DNA of 5,209 nucleotides from Lachnospiraceae bacterium (GTDB lineage: Bacteria; Bacillota; Clostridia; Lachnospirales; Lachnospiraceae), in assembly GCA_019424135.1 (NCBI GenBank), contig JAHYZZ010000013.1, positions 1 to 5,209 on the forward strand, read 5' to 3'. The translations under genes and the position numbers were made by a program. Below, piece after piece: positions 1 through 5,209 of the stretch; the first letter of the stretch is position 1; every line of letters starts with the position of its first letter. The notes beneath the pieces are model-generated. The model saw nothing but the letters and a program-made list of their open reading frames with translations, was not told the DNA's origin and ran no database searches.

Positions 1-64
1 CTTTAATGATATCGCCTTCGGCTACTTTGTACTGTTTACCACCTGTTGCTATAATCGCGTACAT
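1..64 (-). CDS. rplU: 50S ribosomal protein L21, N-terminal fragment (runs off left edge)
   Basis: The minus strand from 64 encodes MYAIIATGGKQYKVAEGDII followed by K, the very characteristic N-terminus of bacterial ribosomal protein L21 (start MYAII, then the GGKQYKV motif). Only 21 of about 100 residues are visible; the rest lies beyond base 1. L21 is a large-subunit protein that binds 23S rRNA. The ATG at 64-62 is preceded by AGGAGGTG (76-69), so the start is firm. In Firmicutes rplU is normally followed by a small cysteine protease gene (prp/ysxB) and rpmA (L27); those would be expected to the left of this window but cannot be seen. It has its own promoter and a structured leader just upstream. 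Confidence 0.96.
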   Translation of the reverse strand, partial: MYAIIATGGKQYKVAEGDIIK

Positions 65-141
65 ATGGCACCTCCTATTATCATTACTCGCCAGTTACGG
101 TGTCTACTTTTAGACTTTAAAACCTCGCTGTGCGGCATACT
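65..141 (-). ncRNA. Structured rplU 5' leader, probable L21 leader element
   Basis: Between the predicted transcription start (about 140) and the rplU start codon, the minus-strand RNA can form one long imperfect hairpin. The outer helix pairs 134-132 and 130-128 (CGC, CAG) with 94-89 (CUGGCG), with A131 bulged. After an internal loop, GGU (124-122) pairs with ACC (101-99). A six-base one-sided bulge follows, then a top helix GUCUA (115-111) with UAGAC (106-102) closed by an AAAG loop. The GCCGCACAGCGAGG segment (136-123) resembles what I remember of Firmicutes L21 leaders, which precede rplU and are thought to act as ribosomal-protein autoregulatory sites. The pairing is seen in the sequence; the family assignment is from memory and the regulation is inferred. 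Confidence 0.6.
69..76 (-). promoter_or_regulatory. Ribosome binding site of rplU
   Basis: The minus strand reads AGGAGGTG, a near-perfect match to the anti-Shine-Dalgarno complement, with 6 bases between the GGAGG core and the ATG at 64. It lies just 3' of the folded part of the leader, so changes in leader folding or L21 binding could affect its access. Confidence 0.9.
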
Positions 142-146
142 GTAAT

Positions 147-175
147 ATAATAGCATAAGAATTGCTGTATTACAA
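147..175 (-). promoter_or_regulatory. Sigma-A-type promoter for rplU
   Basis: On the minus strand a -35 box TTGTAA (175-170, 4 of 6 to TTGACA) is followed by exactly 17 bases and a -10 box TATTAT (152-147, 5 of 6 to TATAAT). The surrounding DNA is AT-rich. Transcription would start near 140, giving a 5' leader of about 75 bases that covers the hairpin described separately. The promoter starts only 18 bases after the amidohydrolase stop codon, so rplU can be expressed independently of the genes upstream. Confidence 0.72.
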
Positions 176-193
176 GATATTTTTCCAAAAAAG

Positions 194-991
194 TTAAAAA
201 TCCGATAAGCCCAGAAGCCTTTTTGCATTGTCAGAAAAAATCAACTTTCGCTCCTCTTCCGTCAGCGGACACTCCTTCAGGTATCGGACAAATTCTTTTT
301 GTCCGGCCCAGGGGGAATCTGTGCCAAATAAGATCTTATCTGCCCCGTGATTACGAACGATGCGCAAAAACTGTTCCTCGGGCACCAGGCCGAGAATATA
401 GGCCGTATCAAAATAAACCGGCTGCCCTGTCAGATATTCCTCTACCTCATTCCAGCACATATTTCCGCCAAGATGTGCGAGTACTAATTTTTCCGGCTGC
501 GTTTCCCGGATAACTTCCAGCGCCATCTTAGGAGTACAGTGAATATCTTCGGGACACTTCGGATCCATACCGGCATGAACACTGATGATCAGTCCCAGCT
601 CAGATGCATAAGAGACGATTCGTTTATAGCGGATGTCATTAAAATAAGTATCCTGATAATCTGGGTGTAGCTTCACTCCTTTAATCCCGGCATCCTTTAA
701 CCTCTTTAAAATTTCTTTGTAATTTTCACACTCCGGATGAATTCCTCCAAAGGACAGGATCGGTCCTTCCTGAAATCCGAGTATAAACCGGTTAATGGAA
801 TCCACTTGTGAAGGCTTCGTCACCGCCGGAAGAGCCACAGACAAATCTACGTCCGCCTCAAGTTCTGACCGTTCTAGATCCGTTCCGGTCCCTTCCGTAT
901 AAGGGGTGGTATGACAAATTTCCGCCAGAAAATCCAGTGTTTTTTTGGCAATTTTTTCTGGGAAAATATGTGTATGAAAATCAATGATCAT
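194..991 (-). CDS. Amidohydrolase-family metal-dependent hydrolase (amidohydrolase 2, TIM barrel)
   Basis: A 265-residue protein of the amidohydrolase superfamily, most like the Amidohydro_2 / COG2159 group (the ACMSD-related branch). Visible landmarks are the N-terminal HxH metal motif DFHTH (H6, H8) on strand 1, GVKLHP (105-110), SVHAG with H139, LAHLGG with H173, and FGTDSPW with D225 as the probable strand-8 aspartate. With all these ligands present it should be an active metal enzyme. There is no signal peptide, so it is cytoplasmic. The substrate cannot be read from the sequence; members of this group act as hydrolases or decarboxylases. The ATG at 991 overlaps the end of the CBS gene by 11 bases. 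An AAAGGAG (1011-1005) lies 13 bases upstream, a somewhat long spacing, which suggests translational coupling to the CBS gene. No in-frame start codon lies between that site and the ATG. Confidence 0.88.
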   Translation of the reverse strand: MIIDFHTHIFPEKIAKKTLDFLAEICHTTPYTEGTGTDLERSELEADVDLSVALPAVTKPSQVDSINRFILGFQEGPILSFGGIHPECENYKEILKRLKDAGIKGVKLHPDYQDTYFNDIRYKRIVSYASELGLIISVHAGMDPKCPEDIHCTPKMALEVIRETQPEKLVLAHLGGNMCWNEVEEYLTGQPVYFDTAYILGLVPEEQFLRIVRNHGADKILFGTDSPWAGQKEFVRYLKECPLTEEERKLIFSDNAKRLLGLSDF

Positions 992-1406
992 GACACGTTT
1001 CGCACTCCTTTATCTTGTCATAACAATATCCAATAATATCCCGCCGGGTAATAATCCCGATAAAGTGAGACTGGTCATCTACTACCGGTACAAAATTCTG
1101 CTCCATAGCCCGTTCAATCAGATCTTCCATGTCAGATTCTGCAGAAACACACAGATAATCCATTCGCCGTTCAATCTTCATAATGCTGACATCCTCAGCA
1201 TCTTTTAAATTCAATAAATTTCTTTTTTTCAACGACCACAAAAGATCGCCTTCCGTAATCGTCCCTACATACTTTCCTTCCTTATTCAAGATCGGCACCG
1301 AAGAATATTTATGGTATTCCATAATTTCCAGTGCCTGGCGCAGAGTGTGGTAGTCATAAATATATGCCACTTCACTCTTTGGTCTTAAGAAAAACAAAAT
1401 GTTCAT
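981..1406 (-). CDS. Stand-alone two-CBS-domain protein, probable nucleotide sensor
   Basis: A 141-residue protein made almost entirely of a tandem pair of CBS domains (about 13-65 and 70-130), the usual size of a stand-alone Bateman module. Each repeat ends with the typical pattern: VPIL...GKYVGTITEGDLL (37-56) and VPVV...HFIGIITRRDII (106-125). Both carry the T-x-x-D motif (T51-D54 and T120-D123) that contacts the ribose/phosphate of bound adenine nucleotides in this family, so AMP, ATP or a related ligand such as c-di-AMP is plausible. The overall plan recalls the c-di-AMP-binding DarB/CbpB of Bacillus, but I cannot claim orthology. No catalytic domain is attached, so it probably acts on a partner. 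The tail reads CETCHDH, a small Cys/His cluster. The ATG at 1406 has AGGGGAGAG (1419-1411) four bases upstream. It lies 27 bases after the aspartokinase stop. Confidence 0.9.
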   Translation of the reverse strand: MNILFFLRPKSEVAYIYDYHTLRQALEIMEYHKYSSVPILNKEGKYVGTITEGDLLWSLKKRNLLNLKDAEDVSIMKIERRMDYLCVSAESDMEDLIERAMEQNFVPVVDDQSHFIGIITRRDIIGYCYDKIKECETCHDH

Positions 1407-1433
1407 AAAACTCTCCCCTAATCTTGCTTTCTC

Positions 1434-2768
1434 TTAAAGCATCGTATTTACAAAAATATCGTAAATTGCGCGGATAGCATCATTAAAATCATGATTGCGG
1501 ACGCCGATGATAATATTAAGCTCACTGGAACCTTGGTCAATCATCTTTACATTGACATTTGCATGGGCAAGAGCAGAGAAAATACGCCCAGATGTACCTC
1601 TGGTGGCACGCATGCCTCTTCCCACCACGGCGATCAGTGCCAGGTCTGATTCTAACTCCAGAAAATCTGGCTCTACCGCCCGGTGAATTCCGGCGATTAC
1701 TTTTTGTTCTTTTTCTTCAAACTCATCCTGATGGACAAAAATTGTCAGTGTATCAATTCCGGAAGGCATATGTTCGATAGAGATCCCATTGTCTGCAAAA
1801 ACTTCCAGTACGTTTTTGCAAAAACCAACTTCAGAATTCATCATGGCCTTTTCAACGGTGATCGACGCAAAATCCTTTTTCCCGGCGATTCCTGTGATGA
1901 CAAATCTGGGCTTGCGACAAGTACTCTCCACAATCAGCGTTCCTTTATCTTCCGGGATATTCGTATTCCGGATATTGATGGGAATCCCTTCTTTGCGTAC
2001 CGGGAAAATCGCATCCTCATGAAGGACCGTTGCTCCCATATAGGACAGTTCACGAAGCTCACGGTATGTAATCACATCGATGGCTTTTGGATTCTGTATG
2101 ATTCTTGGATCGGCAATCAAAAACCCGGACACATCCGTCCAGTTTTCATACATATCGGCATGAACTGCTTTTGCTACGATGGATCCAGTGATATCTGAGC
2201 CGCCTCTGGAGAAAGTTTTGACAGAACCGTCCGGCATCGATCCATAAAACCCAGGGATCACCGCCCGCTCAGTTTCTGAAAGCACCTTTCCAAGCACCTG
2301 ATCCGTCTTTTCTGCATCAAAATGACCGTCTTCATCAAAAAAGATCACATCTGCGGCATCGATAAATGTGTATCCCAGATATTCTGCCATGATCCGCCCA
2401 TTGAGATACTCTCCTCTGGACGCGGCATAATCTCTTCCTGTTTTTTTCATGAAGTTTTCCCTGATCTGTTTAAATTCTTCACTAAGATCCAAGGATAACT
2501 TCAGACCGTTTATAATCTCATCATACCGCGTCTTGATCTGAGACAGACGTGTTTCAAACTCTTCTGCGCAGTCCTCTTCCTCCATAAAGGCCGCTTTATA
2601 ACAGCCATACAGCATGTCCGTTACTTTTGTATCATCCGACGAACGTTTGCCTGGGGCAGAAGGAACAACATACCTTCTGTCTGTATCTTTTCTGATGATC
2701 CGTCCCACTTTCTGGAACTGGGCGGCATCTGCCAGAGAACTTCCGCCAAATTTTACAACTTTTATCAT
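1434..2768 (-). CDS. lysC: Aspartate kinase, AKIII/YclM-like monofunctional type
   Basis: A 444-residue aspartokinase, which phosphorylates L-aspartate with ATP in the first step towards lysine, threonine, methionine and diaminopimelate. The amino acid kinase domain (about 1-285) has the N-terminal KFGGSS motif (6-11), SAPGKR (37-42), the S-x-GE region (ASRGEYLNG, 116-124), the FSRGGSDITGS nucleotide/phosphate-binding loop (186-196) and DVSGFLIADPR (212-222). Two ACT domains follow (about 290-365 and 375-444), the last with MIDQGSSELNIIIGV (409-423); they should give feedback inhibition by lysine and/or threonine. Length and motifs match the AKIII class, closest in my memory to B. subtilis YclM (ThrD), so the symbol is generic. 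I chose the ATG at 2768 (MIKVVKFGGSS) over an in-frame GTG at 2798: the family starts here, and GGAGG (2784-2780) lies 11 bases upstream. No other gene of the aspartate pathway is in view. Confidence 0.95.
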   Translation of the reverse strand: MIKVVKFGGSSLADAAQFQKVGRIIRKDTDRRYVVPSAPGKRSSDDTKVTDMLYGCYKAAFMEEEDCAEEFETRLSQIKTRYDEIINGLKLSLDLSEEFKQIRENFMKKTGRDYAASRGEYLNGRIMAEYLGYTFIDAADVIFFDEDGHFDAEKTDQVLGKVLSETERAVIPGFYGSMPDGSVKTFSRGGSDITGSIVAKAVHADMYENWTDVSGFLIADPRIIQNPKAIDVITYRELRELSYMGATVLHEDAIFPVRKEGIPINIRNTNIPEDKGTLIVESTCRKPRFVITGIAGKKDFASITVEKAMMNSEVGFCKNVLEVFADNGISIEHMPSGIDTLTIFVHQDEFEEKEQKVIAGIHRAVEPDFLELESDLALIAVVGRGMRATRGTSGRIFSALAHANVNVKMIDQGSSELNIIIGVRNHDFNDAIRAIYDIFVNTML

Positions 2769-2779
2769 TCTTTTGTCAT

Positions 2780-2784
2780 CCTCC
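2780..2784 (-). promoter_or_regulatory. Ribosome binding site that sets the aspartokinase start
   Basis: GGAGG on the minus strand, 11 bases upstream of the ATG at 2768. It lies inside the frame that would be opened by the GTG at 2798, which argues against that longer start. The spacing is a little long but usable. Confidence 0.7.
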
Positions 2785-2807
2785 AAACTGCAATTCACTC
2801 GTGTTTT

Positions 2808-2836
2808 ATTTTACATCATTTTTCAGGATCCTGCAA
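2808..2836 (-). promoter_or_regulatory. Weak candidate internal promoter ahead of aspartokinase
   Basis: On the minus strand TTGCAG (2836-2831, only 3 of 6 to TTGACA) is followed by 17 bases and TAAAAT (2813-2808, 5 of 6 to TATAAT). It straddles the stop codon of the DUF2344 gene and would start transcription near 2801, about 33 bases before the aspartokinase ATG. The 54-base gap here (2769-2822) is the largest between genes in the upstream block and is AT-rich. No lysine riboswitch or T-box could fit in it. The -35 box is poor, so this is only a candidate. Confidence 0.3.
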
Positions 2837-3548
2837 TGATATGTCCCAAAGCTTCCAGCGGAAGATATTCACCTTCCTGGGTTCTTGCATAGAGATCCAG
2901 ACGATGTACATGATAAGGATGTTGTTCCGGTTCTAACCCCATGGTTTTCAAAAATGTGTCCATAACAAGATCAGGCTTCAGATTTTCTTCACTGCCAGCT
3001 GCAAGAAACATCCGAATTCGGTCTTTGTCAATCTCCATTTGGAAAATCATCGGACGGATATTGACTTCCCGTTCGCTTCGCTTCGTTTTCTTTCGTACGG
3101 TCAGATTGTCTGAGCTTAGAAATGATGTAAGACTGACGCTCCACTCTTTTGGAACCGGAATAGTCTCATCCATGGACTTTCGAGATTGAAGCATAGAAAT
3201 CTCATATGCTGCTGCTGCTGTAATTGTCATACCGCTGGCCTTTTTGTCCTCTGAAATCTGCACAAAGCTTACAACATCTATCCCTTCTGCCATTACCTGA
3301 TTCAGTTTTCTTACCCCTTCGTCTGAAGCGACCGGTTCAGTAAGCTCAATATCCAGATATTCGCCCTCACTGGTGATCCCAATGCCAAGGGGCTGCGCAA
3401 AAGACATGATCATATGTGGGCTGTACCCGCCAGTAAATGCGATAGGAATATTGGCTCTTCGCATGGCTTTCTGAAAATAGCGCATCACATCCAGATGTCC
3501 GATAAAACGCATAATCCCGTATTTTCGAAATTTAATTCTTACCTTCAA
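2823..3548 (-). CDS. DUF2344 / TIGR03936 radical-SAM-linked protein
   Basis: A 241-residue protein of the DUF2344 family (TIGR03936, COG5011), recognised by its N-terminus (KVRIKFRKYGIMRFIGHLD, 2-20), the following MRYFQKAMRRANIP segment, and GGYSPHMIMSFAQPLGIGI (40-58) then GEYLDIEL. Its length is normal for the family, and it ends in the usual way near LEALGHII. The biochemical function is unknown. The family is regularly encoded next to, or fused to, the TIGR03960 radical SAM protein found immediately upstream here, so the two probably act together. Translation starts at TTG (3548-3546): the conserved residues before the first internal ATG require it, and AAAGGAGG sits 8 bases upstream. 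The first 17 bases overlap the end of the radical SAM gene. The protein is soluble, with no signal peptide or membrane segment. Confidence 0.92.
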   Translation of the reverse strand: MKVRIKFRKYGIMRFIGHLDVMRYFQKAMRRANIPIAFTGGYSPHMIMSFAQPLGIGITSEGEYLDIELTEPVASDEGVRKLNQVMAEGIDVVSFVQISEDKKASGMTITAAAAYEISMLQSRKSMDETIPVPKEWSVSLTSFLSSDNLTVRKKTKRSEREVNIRPMIFQMEIDKDRIRMFLAAGSEENLKPDLVMDTFLKTMGLEPEQHPYHVHRLDLYARTQEGEYLPLEALGHIIAGS

Positions 3549-5209
3549 TACAGACGCCTCCTTTCCACTTTGCCACCCCGCATCCAGAGCACTGCATCCG
3601 GCAGTTAGGGGTCACTTCCCCTTTCAGGGCACGCTCCCACTCTTTTTTTAGAAACGATTTTGTCACGCCGATATCGATAAAATCCCAAGGGAAGATTTCT
3701 TCCATCGACCGTTCTCTCTGATTATAGAAGGCAATGTCTGTTTTGGTATTTTCAAAGGCCTGCATCCACTTCTCATTGTCAAAAAGATCTCCCCAGGAGT
3801 CATAAAGGCATCCCAGGCGATAGGCTTCACAGATGACTCGCCCCACCTTTCGGTCGCCCCTGGCCAGCACACCTTCCAGGACGGTCACTTCCGCATCATG
3901 CCAGTGATATTTCAGACTTTTTCGGTTTAACTGATCCTGAAATCCATGTTTTACAACGGCAGCTTTTGCGATGTATTCTTCATTTGTGTACATTTTCGCC
4001 CATTGGAAAGGAGTGAATGGTTTCGGAATAAAGAAAGAAGTACTCGTTGTGATCTGACACTTTCCATTTCTCTGGTTTTTTGGAATTTCATAGTACCGTC
4101 TCGCAATCTTATCCGCAAGCTCCGGGATGGCTCGCATATCTTCCTCTGTCTCCCCTGGAAGCCCAAGCATGAAATAAAGCTTTACCTTGTTCCATCCTCC
4201 CTCAAAAGCCTGTCCGGCTCCGTCAAGGATCATTTCTTCGGTAAGCCCCTTATTGATGACGTTCCGCATCCGCTGTGATCCGGCTTCTGGCGCAAAGGTC
4301 AGACTGCTTTTCCGAACATCCTGCACTTTTTCCATAACATCTAAAGAAAAGGCATCAATTCTAAGGGATGGAAGAGAAATATTGATTCCCTTTCCATGAA
4401 ACTCTTCAATCAAAAAAGTAACCAGCTCCTTCAGATGGCTGTAGTCACTGGAACTTAAAGAACTTAGGGAAATTTCTTCATGTCCTGTGTTTTTCAGCAT
4501 TTGATAAGCATACTCTTTTAAGACTTTCACATCTCGTTCCCTGGTAGGTCGGTACAACATTCCTGCCTGACAAAACCGGCATCCTCGGATACAGCCTCGC
4601 ATGATCTCAAGCACCACTCGATCTTGCGTTACTTTGATAAACGGCACCACCGGTTTTTCCGGGTAAGTCGTTTCTTTCATATCCATGACCACCTGCTTAT
4701 GAATCACAGACTTTGCGTGGGGATTAATCGGATAGAATGCCCGGATTGTTCCGTCTTCATGATATTCCGTTTTATAAAAAGATGGCACATAGATTCCTTC
4801 AATCTCTGCGGCAGCTTCCAGAAAAGCTTGCCTTGATCCTCCCTCTGAGCGGATCTTCTTATATATGTCAAACAAACGGTCATAAACCGTCTCTCCTTCT
4901 CCAATATAAAAAAGGTCAAAAAACTCTGCCAGAGGCTCCGGATTGTAGGTACAGGGACCTCCTCCAATTACAATGGGATCTGCCCAGGTTCTGTTTTCTG
5001 CCTTCAAGGGGATCCCGGACAGATCCAGAATCTGTAAAATGTTGGTATAGCACATCTCATATTGGATTGTGATTCCCAGAAAATCAAAGTTTTTCACCGG
5101 ATCTTGAGATTCCAGTGCAAACAACGGAATCTGTTCCTCTCTCATGACCCTGTCCAGATCGACCCAGGGCGAGTATACCCGTTCACACCAGACATCTTCT
5201 CGTCGATTA
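3532..5209 (-). CDS. TIGR03960-family B12-binding-domain/radical SAM protein (N-terminus beyond right edge)
   Basis: The open frame continues through the right edge: upstream of the ATG at 5145 it reads on as NRREDVWCERVYSPWVDLDR then V, which is conserved family sequence, so 5145 is an internal Met and the true start lies outside. 558 residues are visible; the family is about 600, so perhaps 50-60 are missing. Counting from the Met at 5145, the front part with VIGGGPCTYNPEPLAEFFD (59-77) and IGEGE (81-85) is the cobalamin-binding-like region. The radical SAM core carries CIRGCRFC (C185, C189, C192; bases 4593-4570), which holds the [4Fe-4S] cluster that cleaves S-adenosylmethionine. FAPEAGSQRMRNVINKG (284-300) and KLYFMLGLPGET (322-333) are core motifs. 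The C-terminus has a second Cys cluster, CRMQCSGC (C515, C519, C522), plus C532. The substrate is unknown. It overlaps its usual partner, DUF2344, by 17 bases. Confidence 0.93.
   Translation of the reverse strand, partial: NRREDVWCERVYSPWVDLDRVMREEQIPLFALESQDPVKNFDFLGITIQYEMCYTNILQILDLSGIPLKAENRTWADPIVIGGGPCTYNPEPLAEFFDLFYIGEGETVYDRLFDIYKKIRSEGGSRQAFLEAAAEIEGIYVPSFYKTEYHEDGTIRAFYPINPHAKSVIHKQVVMDMKETTYPEKPVVPFIKVTQDRVVLEIMRGCIRGCRFCQAGMLYRPTRERDVKVLKEYAYQMLKNTGHEEISLSSLSSSDYSHLKELVTFLIEEFHGKGINISLPSLRIDAFSLDVMEKVQDVRKSSLTFAPEAGSQRMRNVINKGLTEEMILDGAGQAFEGGWNKVKLYFMLGLPGETEEDMRAIPELADKIARRYYEIPKNQRNGKCQITTSTSFFIPKPFTPFQWAKMYTNEEYIAKAAVVKHGFQDQLNRKSLKYHWHDAEVTVLEGVLARGDRKVGRVICEAYRLGCLYDSWGDLFDNEKWMQAFENTKTDIAFYNQRERSMEEIFPWDFIDIGVTKSFLKKEWERALKGEVTPNCRMQCSGCGVAKWKGGVCIEGKN
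3557..3564 (-). promoter_or_regulatory. Ribosome binding site supporting the TTG start of the DUF2344 gene
   Basis: AAAGGAGG on the minus strand, 8 bases before TTG at 3548. It lies inside the 3' end of the radical SAM coding sequence. Such a strong site at ideal spacing decides for the TTG start rather than the ATG at codon 13. Confidence 0.85.

Noticed and set aside
181..203. Run of A/T with ATTTTT and AAAAAT arms after the hydrolase stop, considered as a terminator
   Set aside because: The stem would be six A-T pairs with no G-C pair and a loop of about 11 bases; too weak for an intrinsic terminator.
990..1004. CETCH in the CBS protein as a c-type haem-binding CXXCH motif
   Set aside because: The protein has no signal peptide and is a cytoplasmic CBS module; c-type haem attachment occurs outside the membrane. 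Probably chance, though metal binding stays possible.
1683..2198. Plus-strand open frame of 171 codons, and other plus-strand frames across the window
   Set aside because: They lie antisense within strong minus-strand genes, have low-complexity, unfamily-like translations, and lack convincing ribosome binding sites.
2769..2798. In-frame GTG at 2798 as a longer start for aspartokinase
   Set aside because: It adds ten residues before the conserved MIKVVKFGGSS start, would place the good GGAGG inside the coding region, and has no good Shine-Dalgarno of its own that I can see.
2769..2822. Gap ahead of aspartokinase checked for a lysine riboswitch or T-box
   Set aside because: Only 54 bases long, with no conserved core elements and no terminator hairpin; far too short for either element.
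3208..3220. (GCT)n trinucleotide run, considered as an unstable repeat
   Set aside because: Only four units; it simply encodes four alanines in the DUF2344 protein.
5143..5145. ATG at 5145 as the start of the radical SAM protein
   Set aside because: The frame stays open to the window edge and encodes conserved family residues upstream, including ERVYSPW, so this is an internal Met.

Overview
The window reads as chromosomal DNA from a Gram-positive, low-to-moderate GC Clostridia member, most likely a Lachnospiraceae-type gut anaerobe. The grounds are the family content (paired TIGR03960/TIGR03936 genes next to rplU, a YclM-like aspartokinase III), strong GGAGG-type ribosome binding sites, and a short structured leader in front of rplU of the Firmicutes L21 type. 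This placement is inferred from gene content and style, not from a database match.

Every supported gene lies on the minus strand, so the window is read from right to left. From 5209 down to 3532 is the 3' part of a radical SAM protein with a cobalamin-binding-like front domain (TIGR03960 family); its beginning lies outside the window. It overlaps a DUF2344/TIGR03936 gene (3548-2823, TTG start). After a 54-base gap comes an aspartokinase of the AKIII/YclM class (2768-1434), then 27 bases later a stand-alone two-CBS-domain protein (1406-981), which overlaps an amidohydrolase-2/TIM-barrel metal-dependent hydrolase (991-194) by 11 bases. A 129-base intergenic region (65-193) carries a good sigma-A-type promoter and a structured 5' leader, followed by the first 21 codons of rplU (ribosomal protein L21), cut by the left edge.

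The five upstream genes are tightly spaced or overlapping and have no convincing terminator between them, so they may be one transcription unit that could also read into rplU; rplU additionally has its own promoter. The functions are mixed: two conserved partner proteins of unknown function (radical SAM + DUF2344), entry into the aspartate-family amino acid pathway (aspartokinase), a probable adenine-nucleotide sensor (CBS pair), and a hydrolase of unknown substrate. The most notable point of layout is that the aspartokinase-CBS-hydrolase block sits between DUF2344 and rplU, where, from memory, many clostridial genomes carry a ribonuclease E/G gene. I see no CRISPR array, mobile element, tRNA, rRNA or clear new defence or other system here; this is mostly an ordinary core-genome neighbourhood with some unusual details.
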